From contig JBAJFE010000001.1 in NCBI GenBank assembly GCA_037903355.1, forward strand, positions 558,001 to 622,000: DNA of 64,000 nt, in the 5' to 3' direction. Below, piece by piece: positions 45,227 to 55,429 of this stretch. The stretch's first letter is position 1. Every line of letters begins with the position of its first letter. The stretch is from Trichuris trichiura (taxonomy: Eukaryota; Nematoda; Enoplea; Trichinellida; Trichuridae). Under the pieces are notes generated by a model, which did no database searches, was not told the DNA's origin, and saw only the letters and a program-made list of their open reading frames with translations. The position numbers were made by a program, and so were the translations under genes.

Positions 45227-45991
45227 GTGGGGTAAGATCAAGCGGCTGTCGTCTTGCTCCGAGGAAATATTGAATTTAGATTCATTGTTGCGCAGCACTG
45301 AGAACAACATTGCAGCCTCACTTACAATTTGCGCTACCATTGCTAACAGCCCGAAAAATTAAGGAAAAGGAAACCCAATGCCGCGCTTGTACTCTGAATG
45401 CTCCCTGATCTGCACTTGGCCGGCTTAAGTCAAGCAATACGAAAAGAACGCCTTCAGTGCCAAATAAAGAATTTATGGCGTTAACGGCTTCGAATATCGC
45501 TAGGAGCATTCGCCGTATATGACAGCTGGCTGGCTTCCTTACTAACCATTTTGCTCTAGTGTAGAAAAGAAATTTAGCGTTGACTTCGCATCGCCAGGTT
45601 TTCCAGCTATAAATCGCACACTCAACTTTCACAGCGCAAACCATGGGGTCCTACTTGCGGCTGACAGGATCCACAGGTTAATAAGGTTTTTAAAGATGGC
45701 CCGGCTTAACTGTTTTTTCTTTGGCAAACACGGTAGGCAGCGAAATCAATTCTACATTCTGCCGGCTCTTTCAAGTGCTGAACTACTTGTACAAATTGAC
45801 AACAACGTAACCACATTAGGTACATTTGAGGATAACAGAAGCAGGAGAATTACGTTGGGGAGAATGACGGGGGGCCCCGGCAAGTTGAAGGTCGCGAAAG
45901 GGGGCCCTGGCTCAAAAAAGGTTGGGAAACACTGCTCTAGGGCTAAGAGACAACGTAGCGTCCTTATTCTTCATGAGAAAGTAGAAGTCCT

Positions 45992-46916
45992 GGGTCTAGT
46001 ATGTTGTCTCCCCACCGCACGTTGAGGCGGCTACTTCAATGCGTTATCTGCAAATCTACGGCGTAATAAATGATTGTTATCGGCGCAACGGACGGACGTT
46101 ATCTTCAGGTTTAGTGAAAGGATGGAACTCAGCAGGTGCGCATGCATTGTAGTTACGGGAAACACAATGGGGCCTGCAGGTGTTCAAGCTGAGACGTCGT
46201 GTAGGAATTCGTGAAAAACATCGCAGGTCAACTTTCCGAGCTGAGGCGTGCCTTGGTAGACAGGGTAAATCTCATTCTGCGTTATGTCTGTCCCGGGATC
46301 TAGTGACAACTTGCCATCGACAAGTGGAGGCACCGTAAAGAGGCACTGACGCCTTCTGCCTGATTAGGTACACCAGAGTGAACCCGTCGGATGCGCCTGC
46401 AGCGAAATCGACGCGTCGCCTTCGTCAGGGTGAGCGCCTGCGTTAGCAGTACGTATGCTTTTTCTCTTTTTGCGTTACTCATTGCTCGCTTGTTCAGTGA
46501 TCGCTAAGTAACGTTACTTTGCGCTATGCTTCTTGTCGTTTGCGCCACGGTCAAAACTGCAAAACCCAACAGCAGCAACGAACACGCGTCATGTCAAGGT
46601 TTAAGCTTAGGCTTAGGCTTAGGCCTAGGCTTAGGCTTAGGCTTAGGCCTAGGCCTAGGCTTAGGCTTAGGCTTAGGCTTAGGCTAAGGCAGGACAGGAT
46701 GGCCGGCAGGGTTATAGGACGCACTTGGAAACAATTACCAGAACGGCCAACTGTTTCCAGATGTGCAGCGTTCCTTCGCTGATACGCATCGCTCGCATGT
46801 GTACACAGTGAACAATAGCTTAGGTCACCCATTGTTCAGGTGACGTAGTAATGATCACGTGACCGCCTTTGAAGTTGCCGCCTCAACTTCCGGCGCCCCC
46901 GTAGCATACAAGACCC
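45992..46916 (-). mobile_element. GGGTCT-type TIR element with TTAGGC array
   Basis: 925 bp with perfect 8-bp duplication GAAGTCCT (45984-45991, 46917-46924) and inverted ends GGGTCTAGTATG / (inverted) GGGTCTTGTATGCTACGGGG. Same orientation-reversed structure as 57061-57982 (about 85-90% alike by eye). It contains the TTAGGC array and, on the minus strand, a small frame starting MSNAKREKAYVLLTQALTLT at 46482. No transposase. Inserted in the Tigger transposase frame. Confidence 0.9.
46601..46690 (+). repeat. interstitial telomere-type (TTAGGC)n array
   Basis: About 14 TTAGGC units, some altered to CTAGGC, ending TTAGGCTAAGGCAGGACAGG. TTAGGC is the telomere unit of nematodes. The array is internal to a transposon, about 230 bp from its right end, so it is not a chromosome end. 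Confidence 0.95.
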
Positions 46917-47874
46917 GAAGTCCTTGATCTTTTGAAGAGAGGATTGTCATTTGCCGAAGTGGGCCGCAGGATCGGGAAGAATGAATCCAGCATTCGTACG
47001 GTAAAACAAAAGGAAGCTGAGATCGAGGAAACGTGTATTTTGACCCTTCATTGGCGAAAAGAGCTGCTGTAGTTCGCAACAAAGTCCTCGTGAAGGCTGG
47101 GAAAGCGCTAAGCATTTGGATAGAGGACATGTCGCGGAAGAATGTCCCCGTCGACGGGAAAGTTATTCGGAAGAAAACGCTGAGCTTATATGAGCACTTT
47201 TACGTGGTTGCAGAGAACGAGAGAAAAAGGTTTGCTGCTAGCAAAGGATGGCTAGCCAAATACGTAAAGCGCTTCAACCTTAAGAACTTAAAGATCACTG
47301 GGAAAACGGCATCGGCTTATTTCGTAGCTGCCTCGACGTTTCCGAAGAAATTCAAGGGGGCAACGAAATGCGCAGCTAGAATATAAGCTATTTAGCCTTT
47401 TTCATAGGGCAGCCTATATAACGCGGAATTCAACTTTACGCGGTAAAATGCTCAAAATGTTGGACGAATTAACCGCAGATGACGAGGGCCGCCTGTATTT
47501 GCACCTGATTTACGATTTAACCAGCAACTAGCGCATGTTGGCGTAGCAATGACTCTGCTTTACAATTTTGTCAACGATTACCATCTCTCGCCCCAGCTAT
47601 GTGAAAAGCCGACTCTTTTTCTTCCCTTTCTTTTTTTGCGTCTATCGTCCACGCAGCTACAACGCGAGCACACGTGTTAGCGACAGGGAACCGCGTGTGC
47701 TGCTTACACATTTTCTGGAAACACTTTCTCCGTACAGTTGCTTTTCTCCTACGTTTGCTCCAGTTTTGCCAGCGCAAATTCAGTAAGCCATATTGTGCTT
47801 CGAACGTCATCGCTGTATGTCTGTGATATATTTGTCTAGTTGATTTCGAGAAGTGACTTTGCAGAGGTTCAGTC

Positions 47875-48392
47875 ATGGCTCAGGCGAGCAAGAAATGTAG
47901 GCAATATAGTAGCGAATATCTGCGCTTTGGTTTCGCTGTTATGCCGGGTACAGAACATCTACCAGTATGTTTGTTATGCGAAAGAGTTTTCTCAAAGGAG
48001 TCTATGAAGCCGCCCAGGCTAAAACGCCATTTAATAAGGCGGCACCCGAGCATGAGTAATAAGAACGTGTCGTACTACCAGGCTCTGAAGGAGAAGGTAA
48101 AGAAGAGCTGAAGGCCAGGTGGTCACAGGGTTATCAGCAGTTTTGGCTGCAGAAAGAAATCCCGGAGGCGGACCCTGGCGTACGGTATGTGGTAAAAAAG
48201 TTACTGATTTGTCTTCCCTCATCGAGTCTAGTGGAGTGCGCGTTCAGTATCGTTACGGACCTAGTGACGAAGAAACGCAGTCAGCTACAAATAGTCAGAC
48301 GCGGCGATCTGCGTCTGCGAGTTACCTCGATCGAGCCCAACATCTACAGGCTAGCTCAGTCGCATCTAGGCGAGCCAAGCAGCTCTCGTTGA
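47875..48392 (+). pseudogene. internally deleted hAT transposase
   Basis: ATG 47875 starts MAQASKKCRQYSSEYLRFGF with the BED-like finger (CLLCERVF ... HLIRRH). At about 48105 it jumps to the C-terminal part (ELKARWSQGYQQFWLQKEI, LLICLPSSSLVECAFSIVTD, ending LGEPSSSR-stop at about 48392). The catalytic core is missing, and a frame change lies at the junction and near 48180. A MITE-like derivative of the subfamily represented by 55430-59378. Confidence 0.85.
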
Positions 48393-48838
48393 CTTCTAGA
48401 AAAACAATTTGCAGAAATCTGTACAACTTTAGTTCACCTTCTAGCGTTGCAGCCATTTCAGCCAATCAGTGCGTTGAAACTGGCCAATCATAATAGGGGA
48501 CCCGGACACTCGGAAACGTTCTCAGCGGGGCCCAAACGGCCTTTCGCTTGAGAAACACTGCCCTCGCTTAAGCCTAAGACTGAACATGAGGAGCGTATAT
48601 GGTGATCTTTAGGACTGTTATTGTGAGACGTTGGCGCGGATGACAAAAAAGAGTGCGCCACTGATGCTCTATTGTGCTGCCGCGCCAACTACTCTGCACG
48701 TGTTCACTAAATCTGAAGATAACGTCCCACCCGTTGTGCCGCTAATCACAATTTATTACGCAGTAGAGTCGCCGATTATGCTTTGACACTGCCGCCTCTA
48801 CTTCCGCCGGGCCGACGATACACGAGATTGTTTAAAAC

Positions 48839-49093
48839 AGACGGGTATATGTCGTTTGTTTGCTCGTTGGTCCTCTTTTGTTTAATGTGCCGCCGTCGCA
48901 GGTCTGTAGGACGTTCGCTGCACCGTCTCACTGACTAAGCAGAACCGAAGCGTGACGGCTCAAGCCAGAGCTGACCTCTGCCAAAGTTGGTCGGATGAAG
49001 CGGCTTGCAACCATAAAGACCGACCTGACGGGTGACACAATTACGCTGATGACGGGCCACAGCGAGGCTAGAAAGCTTCTTAAAAGACGTTTT
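48839..49093. other. decayed foldback-family sequence between nests
   Basis: 49010-49090 in inverse (AAGCTTTCTAGCC ... GGCCCGTCATCAGCG, then GGTTGCAAGCCGC) resembles 60150-60300 (AAGCTTTCGTGTCAG ... GGTCCGTCAGCAGC, GGTTGCAAGCCAC) and thereby the foldback core. Nothing else identified. Confidence 0.4.
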
Positions 49094-51080
49094 GGGTCTT
49101 TTGTGCCACGGCGGCGCCGGAAGTGTCAGGCGGAAACTTCAAAGGAGGTCAAGTGGGGATTATTACGTAATTTGAACAATGAGTGTCCTAAACCATTGTT
49201 CACTGCGCACTGATGCGAACGACGCATATTAACAAAAGAACGACGAACACCTGGATACAGTTGCCCGTTCTGGCAATTGTTTCCAAGCGCGAGCTATACC
49301 TGTGCCGGGCATCGTGCTCTGCCCTAACCTAAGCCTAAACCTTAATATAACGCGTGTTCGTGGCTGCTACTGGGCTTCTCACTTTTGCCCGTGGCGCAAA
49401 CGACAAGAAGCATAACGCAAAGTAACGTTATTTAGCGATCATGCGCGATGCGTATTAGCGAAAGAAAGCTGCACACCTGGAAACAGTTGCCCGTTCAGGC
49501 AATTGTTTCCAAGTGCGAGCTGTAACGACGCCGGCCATCGTGCTCTGCCCTAGCCTAAGCCTAAACGTTATCATAACGCGTGTTCGTTGCTGCTGTTGGG
49601 TTATGCAGTTTTGACCGTGGCGCAAACGACAAGAAGCATAGCGCAAAGTAACGTTATTTAGCGATCACTGAACACGCGAGCAATGAGTAACGCAAAAAAG
49701 GAAAACGCACACGTACTGATAACGCAGGCGCTCAGCCTGACGAAGGCGACGCGTCGATTTTGCTATAGGCGCATCTGACGGGTTCACTGGGGTGCACCTA
49801 ATCACGCAGAAGGCGTCAGAGGAAGTAAACGTTAACGCTCGACATACCGTTGACTGTGACAACGGCTGTGGCGCTGGCGCCTCGTCCGGTCAAGGTGTGT
49901 GCAACCGAAGGAGCCCTGGCTGTGCAGCAGTCCCTTGCTGCGTAGGGTAAGCACAGCCGCCTCTTCGTCTGGCACTGTTTCCTGCAGCCAGTCGATGCCC
50001 CTACGAATATTGCGCGTTCTTCGTGCCACATTTACGCTGCCTTCACTTGTCGATGGGAAGTTACCACTAGATTCCGGGACAGACTTAACGCAGAATCAGA
50101 TTTACTTAGTCTGTCAAGGCACGCTGCAGCTCGGACAGTTGACCTCCGATGTTTCTCACGAATTGCTAGAAGAGGTCTCAGCTTGAACACCTGAACGCCC
50201 CACTGTGTTTCCCGTGGCTTCAATGCACGCGCGGGTGCTACATTTCATCACCTTCGCTAATTCCTACAGGTCACTACCCGCACCAGTGACACAAACAGAC
50301 GCTATTACATTGCAGTGTAACGGAATACTTCGGCGCTAATCCGTTAGACCGACAGACATAACGCAAATGAGATTTACCCTGTCTACAAACGCACGCCGAA
50401 GCTCGAGACAGTTGACCTCCGATGTTTTTCTCGAATTGCTAGACGAGGTCTCAGCTTGAACACCTGCACGCCCCATTGTGTTTCCCGTACCTTCAATGCA
50501 AGCGCAGGTGCTACATTCCATCACCTTCGCTAATTCCTACAGGTCACTACACGCATCAGTGACACAAGCAGACGCTATTACATTGCAGTGTAGCGAAATA
50601 CTTCGGCGCTAATCCGTTAGACCGACAGACATAACGCAGAATGAGATTTACCCTGTCTACAAACGCACGCCGAAGCTCGGACAGTTGACCTCCGATGTTT
50701 TTCTCGAATTGCTAGACGAGATCTCAGCTTGAACACCTGCACGCCCCATTGTGTTTCCCGTACCTTCAATGAAAGCGCAGGTGCTACATTCCATCACCTT
50801 CGCTATTCCTACGGGTCACTACACGCATCAGTGACACAAACAGACGCTATTACATTGCAGTGCAGCGAAATACTTCGGCGCGAATCCGTTAGACCGACAA
50901 CCGGGTCACTGCATGAGCCTATTACGTTTCAGTTTAGCAGATTTCTTCGGCGCTAATCTGTTACACCGATAACCGGGTCCCGTTGTGCTGCTGATAACCT
51001 CTTACGACGCTGTAGAGCGGTAGATTACGCTATGAACTAGCCGCCTGACACTTCCGGCGTCGCCGTGGCATCATAGACCC
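49094..51080. mobile_element. GGGTCT-type TIR element, long copy
   Basis: 1987 bp with perfect duplication GACGTTTT (49086-49093, 51081-51088) and ends GGGTCTTTTGTGCCACGGCG / (inverted) GGGTCTATGATGCCACGGCG. Longer than its relatives because of internal tandem duplications: a 226-bp unit (period seen at TTGCCCGTTC, 49261 and 49487) and a 273-bp unit (50060-50985). Each 226-bp unit has one short TTAGGC-type stretch in inverse (CCTAAGCCTAAAC, 49330 and 49556). The MSNAK frame is present on the plus strand at about 49683 but breaks early. Confidence 0.85.
50060..50985. repeat. 273-bp tandem repeat, three copies plus a partial
   Basis: Landmark GTTGACCTCCGATGTTT starts near 50138, 50411 and 50684, exactly 273 bp apart. 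The copies are over 90% alike by eye. A truncated fourth unit follows (about 50900-50985). Confidence 0.85.
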
Positions 51081-51088
51081 GACGTTTT

Positions 51089-51481
51089 TGCAATAAACCT
51101 TTAATGAACAACGGGTTAAATATTCCGCGAAAAAATTTAGAAGAACAAGTTTCCCGTTTTAGCATTAATCTAGCTGACCTCATATGATGCAATTATACCT
51201 TTGTCAAGCTTTTTAGACTTTTCAGTAACCATTCTCGGGAGCGTCATTCTTTTATCGAAGCTGTTCCAGAAGTTTTGATGGTACTCTAGCGGCATGTCCT
51301 TCTTGTCTGGGAGCACAACGTCGAGGTGCTTTTTCATTTTGCTCGGCTTCATGCTTTCCTTTAAAAATATTTTCATGTAGCTCAAACAGAAGCCCATGGA
51401 AAGATTTTGCGAAGCCAGGATGAAACCGTAAGACAAGTGTTCTATTGAATATTGTCTGCACTTCTTCGCTGACAAATCCAT
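51089..51481 (-). pseudogene. hAT transposase N-terminal fragment
   Basis: From ATG 51481 (MDLSAKKCRQYSIEHLSYGF) through a decayed zinc-finger region to DKGIIASYEVS-stop at 51170, aligned to the first 100 residues of the other hAT copies; the finger cysteines are partly lost. The rest of the gene was not found. Confidence 0.75.
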
Positions 51482-52527
51482 GGCTACAGTGAGTTCTGAG
51501 AGCGGTGGGGAAAGGTTTTAGAATAGTTCCTTCCTGAACGTGTTGATTACCTCTTGCGAATATCCAGTAAGTCAGGTGCAGTGTACCAAAAGACTAAACC
51601 AGAGGTGAACCGTTTACTCTTTCAGAAACAACAAAGCGCAAGATGCATCAACGGTGACAGTAACTGGAAAGACGGGGGTAGAGCTTAAATACCGCCCTAG
51701 CTTGCGGGGATGCAATAAGAATGAACGATAAAAACGGGAAACAGACTGGGCAAAAGTTAGTCTTGTAAACAGGAAATTTGCCATCCAGTCTCACGCACTC
51801 AATAGCCAGCTTTTTATGGCATGCCTGGCGACGTTCTGTATGATCTTCGGCTAATCAAGGTGTGCCACAGTGCGATCGTGTTGGTTTTCAGTATGCAAAC
51901 TTGTTGCCCCGTACGCAAGGAAGACTGAATATCGGGTCCACTCGACCACCGAACAAAGAGCTTCCCGTTATCTGATCAGCTTTTGTCCGCTCCATGTTTC
52001 CTGCTTTTATTACTCTTACTATGACGACGGGACCCAGGCACTGTTTGAATAACATCTTGCCGAATGTTACCACATTGTGAAAACGGAGTAAGTGAAAGTG
52101 GAGAGAGGAGTGAAAGGCAGGATTGCAAATTGGAATAGCATGGCTTATTGTTCCCACTCTAACAGACCAGGAATAATGTGGAGTGAAGTTTAGAGTTTAG
52201 TTTATTTGTTAGAATAAGACAATTTTCTGTAGGCGTTAATGCGCAGCTTACAAAAATTCTTTGGCGTAAGTACAACTAAGAAACTGACTTGACGCTGAGA
52301 GTCTTTTTCAACGGTGAAGCTAAATTGATTCCAAAAACACTACAGCAGGCTGCCACTAATCAAGAGTACCGCTAATCCGGAATGCTCACTTATTCGGACA
52401 ATTTTCGGTGGGCAAATGGTTTGCAGGCAACAGCAAACTATGGGCGAAGCTGACAGATCTGACCGCCAGCAGGGGTTACTCTTAGCCTTAGCGACGAAAC
52501 CGATCTGCCTAGGTCCTTAATTTTGTT
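51482..52527. other. unassigned stretch between hAT fragment and foldback
   Basis: No gene, terminal repeat or duplicated sequence recognised. Open frames at 51870-52157 have no support. Confidence 0.3.
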
Positions 52528-52541
52528 AATACCTTTTCTTG

Positions 52542-52814
52542 AAAACTGGGTGTTTTGTAACGGGTTGTATTTTCATGGTTGTATGATCTTCTACGGCTTT
52601 TCCCGTAGAAGCGGCTTTTTTCTGCTCCACCACCTCACTGACGACGCAACTAGAGCGTTCCGAGAGCTTTGAACATTAAAAAGTTGAGTGCGTTGATATC
52701 TGTACATTTTCTTAATAACGGCTCATCCATCCGTTGGTAGAGCAGTTTTTTTTAGTTTAATTACAGATAACAGCACAACAAAAAACGGGAAAAGCCTTAG
52801 AAGATCATACAACC
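52542..52814. repeat. foldback element with exact 14-bp duplication (tail on left)
   Basis: Flanked by AATACCTTTTCTTG at 52528-52541 and 52815-52828. The tail (in inverse CATGAAAATACAACCC, GTTACAAAACACCC, AGTTTTCAAG) lies at the left, so the copy is reversed. The right arm is complete (CTCATCCATCCGTTGGTAG, AACGGGAAAAGCC); the left arm is mostly deleted after TTCTACGGCTTTTCCCGTAG. Confidence 0.85.
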
Positions 52815-53192
52815 AATACCTTTTCTTGATTAAAAGACTACTCTGTTTTCATTTACTGTATTTGCTTCCTTTATGAAGCAATCTGTATTATTTCATAGAA
52901 TGCTTCCAAAGCAAGACGACGCAGGCAGGCGTTCATGGAACTTTGTATGTTGTTCTGAGTACTGGTAAATTGGCACATTCGGTTATCCGGCACGTCCCCG
53001 GTCCTGACGACATCAGATTAGCGGCAACTTACTTTATTTAAACGTCTAAGGCATAGGTTCTCAAAGTGGGCGATATCGCCCCTGGGGGGGGGGCGATGGG
53101 AGACCTGCGCGGGGGGGTTGGGAATTACATAAGAGGAACACTGGCAAAATTATCCCTTGCAGAGGAGGGCTATCAGAGAGACTTTCGTAAGA

Positions 53193-53468
53193 AGGGTCTT
53201 TCTTAACTCGTCCGCGCCAAAAGTGGAGGCGGCAACTTCAGAGGAGGTCAAGCCGGGATTGTTTACTGGTGAATCTATTCTGCCCTAGACTAAGCCTACA
53301 CATAAGGTGCATTGTGCTCCATTGCGCTCCCCGTGCCAGCAATCCATGCACGGCTGTTTCATTCCTTCACCTCCACCGTTCCATTGCTTCATTACGCTCT
53401 TAATCCGCACTTGACCTCCTTTAAAAGTGCCTCCTCCAATTTCGGCGGCGACGAGTTAAGTAAGATCC
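53193..53468. mobile_element. GGGTCT-type TIR element, short copy
   Basis: Ends GGGTCTTTCTTAACTCGTCC / (inverted) GGATCTTACTTAACTCGTCG, subterminal GGAGGCGGCAACTTCAGAGG, and CCCTAGACTAAGCCTAC as the decayed TTAGGC-type motif. No matching duplication, so it is old or its ends are off by a few bases. Confidence 0.6.
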
Positions 53469-53787
53469 GGTGCGGCAACCTATCAGCTAAATTCCTTTCC
53501 CACCTCGGTGGTCACCTTTCCCATTCATACTTGTATTTAAGCTGACACTTTCTGGACGCAGAGTCTTTCTGTGAGTCTTCTCGTTTGTGTTCTTCCGTGT
53601 TCCTGTTTCGTCATCCGCGGATTTTCGTTTCCGTTCCGTGTGCCGTGTTCCGCCATCACCTTACGGTATCTTACCTTTGTACAAAACATACTCGTGTACA
53701 TATATATTTTTTCTTGTTCTTGCCGTTTACAGCAAGTAAACGGTATCGTTGCTGCAAGTTCTCATCCCTCCAATACAGCAACGACAT
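53469..53787. other. hAT relic 5' region, non-coding
   Basis: Pyrimidine-rich sequence between two TIR elements. Open frames at 53571-53872 lack support. Confidence 0.3.
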
Positions 53788-53795
53788 GAACCATC

Positions 53796-54210
53796 AGGTC
53801 TTGTTTGAATTCTCCCCACAAAAGTTCAGGTGGCAACTTCCAAAGCTAATGCGCGACGATAGCGCGGATTAGTTGAACAACGGGAGAGACGTTTTACTGT
53901 GGGTAGCCGAACGAATGCCTAGCACATTGAACGAGGAGGACAATGGAGCATCAGTGGTACATGCAAGAGGTGCGGTTAGTGACCCGCGGAATACCCAGAG
54001 TGGAATTCCGTTGCAGCAATGGAATAACGCTTGCAAGTGTCACTGATGCGGTTACTGACCCTTGCAAAATAGTGAACGTAAGGGAATGAAACAGCTGCGC
54101 ATGCACAGCTGGCACGGGGAACGCAATGGGGTAGCAGTGACGCATATTGAGCACTTGACCTCCTTTGAAGTTGCCGCCTCAACTTTTTTGGGGAAATGCA
54201 AACAAGACTC
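53796..54210. mobile_element. GGGTCT-type TIR element, 415 bp
   Basis: Perfect 8-bp duplication GAACCATC (53788-53795, 54211-54218). Inverted ends AGGTCTTGTTTGAATTCTCC / (inverted) GAGTCTTGTTTGCATTTCCC, then AAAAGTTxAGGxGGCAACTT. I see no TTAGGC-like motif in this copy. Confidence 0.8.
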
Positions 54211-54942
54211 GAACCATCATTTCGCGGCCTTTTTTCAACCACTGAAGTAAGAAAGAAGCGCAGGCAGTACAGCTCAGACTATTTGAAATATGGTTTTATG
54301 CAATCACCTGCGAATAAATGGCGACCTCTGTGTTTGATCTGTGGTAGAGTGTTTTCGCACGAATTTGTGAAGCCATCGAGGCTACAAGACCACATTAATA
54401 GAGTACATGCAGACATGCGTGACAAGAACATCAGCTACTTGCAGTCGCTTCACCAGAAAGTTTTTACAAGAAAAACATTGCCACGTGTGTTGCCATTGGC
54501 ACCAGAAAAGGACAAAGACCGCCTGCGTGCGTCTTACAACATTTCCTTACTGATTGCAAAATGTGGAAAGCCACATAACATTGGGAAAAAACTGTTGCTT
54601 GCTGTGTTTAGCGAAATTATCCAGACCGTACACCGCACATATCACCAACTAAAATAATCGGAAGGATACCTCTGAGTAATGACACGATGCAAAGAAGGAT
54701 TGACGAAATGAGCAACGACGTAGAACGCACTCTATGCGACTTATTGAGAGCAACGCATTTTTCGTTGCAGCTTGATGAATCGATCTTACTTAACAATGAA
54801 GCATCATTATTAGGTTATGTCAGATTCGTAAAAGATGAAGCCCTGATACAGGAACTGCTGTTTGCCACACAGTCGGAGACAGATACCAAAGGAAAAACCA
54901 TATTCCTTGCTGTAAAAAATTTTTCAAGGATAACAGCATCTC

Positions 54943-55429
54943 TAGGGAAAAACTTTATTACGGAATAATTCCCGTTTAATGCGTGTTGACTCCGGAGCTT
55001 TCAGGTCAACCGAGACCCGTCTTCAGCGGTTGTGAATTATGGATATAAATTGTGCGCGTGATTTGAGTCTTCTGTCGTTTCTATGGTTTAAAGCGGGTGT
55101 TTTAAAGTTCTCTGTTGGTGGTTTTTCTGTTTGTATGGTATGTAATTTGTCCGTTTTTCGCATTTGTTCCATGTGCGGTAATTATTTCTTCTTCCACTTG
55201 CTCCATGTGTTCTTGTATCACGTCCAATTATTGAGCAGGAGTCGTAACGCGTCACGATATTATCGCGTTCAACTCAACTTGCTCAGTGCATTGATACCTG
55301 TACAATGTTTCTTAATAACGGCTCATCCATCCGTTGGTACAGCAGTTGTTTCATTCAGTTACAGATACCAGCGCAGACAAAAAAACGGGAAAAGCCGTAG
55401 AAGATCTTACAACCATGAATCCTCTATAC
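54943..55429. repeat. composite of two foldback arms
   Basis: 54945-55110 is one arm of the TTATTACGG/CTCCGGAGCTTTC subfamily. 55265-55418 is the right arm of the CATCCGTTGGTA subfamily, up to the start of the tail (ACAACCATGAA). Opposite arms are missing. hAT-B cuts the right edge at 55430. Confidence 0.65.

Larger units (their letters stand above)
40935..45934 (+). mobile_element. innermost 5.0-kb hAT transposon
   Basis: Ends CAGTGATTCCCAACGGGGG and (inverted) CAGTGTTTCCCAACC, with a perfect 8-bp duplication CTCTAGGG at 40927-40934 and 45935-45942. Exactly 5000 bp, carrying an uninterrupted transposase (43448-45226). The ends differ from those of the outer hAT, so it is a second subfamily. 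It contains a small TIR element at about 41066-41349. 41350-43440 is non-coding as far as I can see. Confidence 0.9.
40545..47495 (+). mobile_element. Tigger element inside the hAT copy
   Basis: Inverted ends CAGGCGGCCCTCGTTATCCG and (inverted) CAGGCGGCCCTCGTCATCTG; TA at 40543-40544 and 47496-47497. Removing it and one TA restores GCGATATATTTGCACC, the exact sequence present in inverse at about 58950-58970. Its own sequence totals about 1.0 kb. From ATG 40899 (MADRRQVSG) the frame runs into the innermost hAT, resumes at 45943, meets the TIR element at 45992, and resumes at 46925 with KRGLSFAEVGRRIGKNESSI (psq-type HTH). After a one-base frameshift it continues at 47037-47310 with the second Tc5/CENP-B-type HTH (WIEDMSRKNVPVDG, FAASKGWLAKYVKRF). 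The DDE domain is deleted. Confidence 0.9.
40161..48560 (+). mobile_element. hAT deletion derivative carrying a nested Tigger
   Basis: Ends CAGTGTTTCTCATGG and (inverted) CAGTGTTTCTCAAGCG, hAT-type. The flanking octamers CCCTAGCC (40153-40160) and CCCTCGCT (48561-48568) agree at 6 of 8. Excluding the Tigger it is about 1.45 kb and keeps only the two ends of the transposase gene (47875-48392). The left 380 bp are the inverse of 58970-59378, the end of another hAT copy, which supplies the uninterrupted site. Confidence 0.8.
40062..48838. mobile_element. outermost element of the nest: GGGTCT-type TIR element
   Basis: GTGTATCGTCGGCCCGGCGG (from about 40076) and its inverse (CCGCCGGGCCGACGATACAC, ending 48824) frame the whole nest; subterminal GGAAGTTGAGGCGGCAACTT is the family mark. 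TTTAAAAC occurs at 40054-40061 and 48831-48838 and may be the duplication, although the left copy then has about ten extra bases. Without its insert the element is only about 0.37 kb. Its TTAGGC-type tract (CCCTAGCC / TTAAGCCTAAG) was split by the hAT at 40161-48560. Confidence 0.65.
53053..54968 (+). mobile_element. hAT relic carrying two TIR elements
   Basis: Begins with a hAT-like end (GGTTCTCAAAGTGGGCGATA, about 53057). The transposase N-terminal half is at about 54250-54968: the zinc finger CLICGRVFSHEFVKPSRLQD, then DRLRASYNISLLIAKCGKP; a frame break at about 54655; then RRIDEMSNDVERTLCDLLRA and LQLDESILLNNEASLLGYVR, with the first catalytic Asp present. The foldback at about 54943 ends it; the second half is absent. 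TIR elements sit at 53193-53468 and 53796-54210. Confidence 0.7.

Noticed and set aside
46601..46690. A true chromosome end or telomere fusion scar
   Set aside because: The array lies inside a bounded transposon with an 8-bp duplication, and sequence continues normally on both sides.
46519..46782. Arg/Leu repeat proteins read through the TTAGGC arrays (also at 57195-57455)
   Set aside because: They are translations of a hexamer repeat, not genes.
47033..47386. A stand-alone CENP-B-like DNA-binding gene
   Set aside because: It is continuous with the Tigger N-terminal HTH after one frameshift and lies within Tigger inverted repeats; its catalytic part is deleted.
49094..51080. CRISPR-like array from repeated units
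   Set aside because: Units are 226 and 273 bp in direct tandem without unique spacers, and the DNA is eukaryotic.
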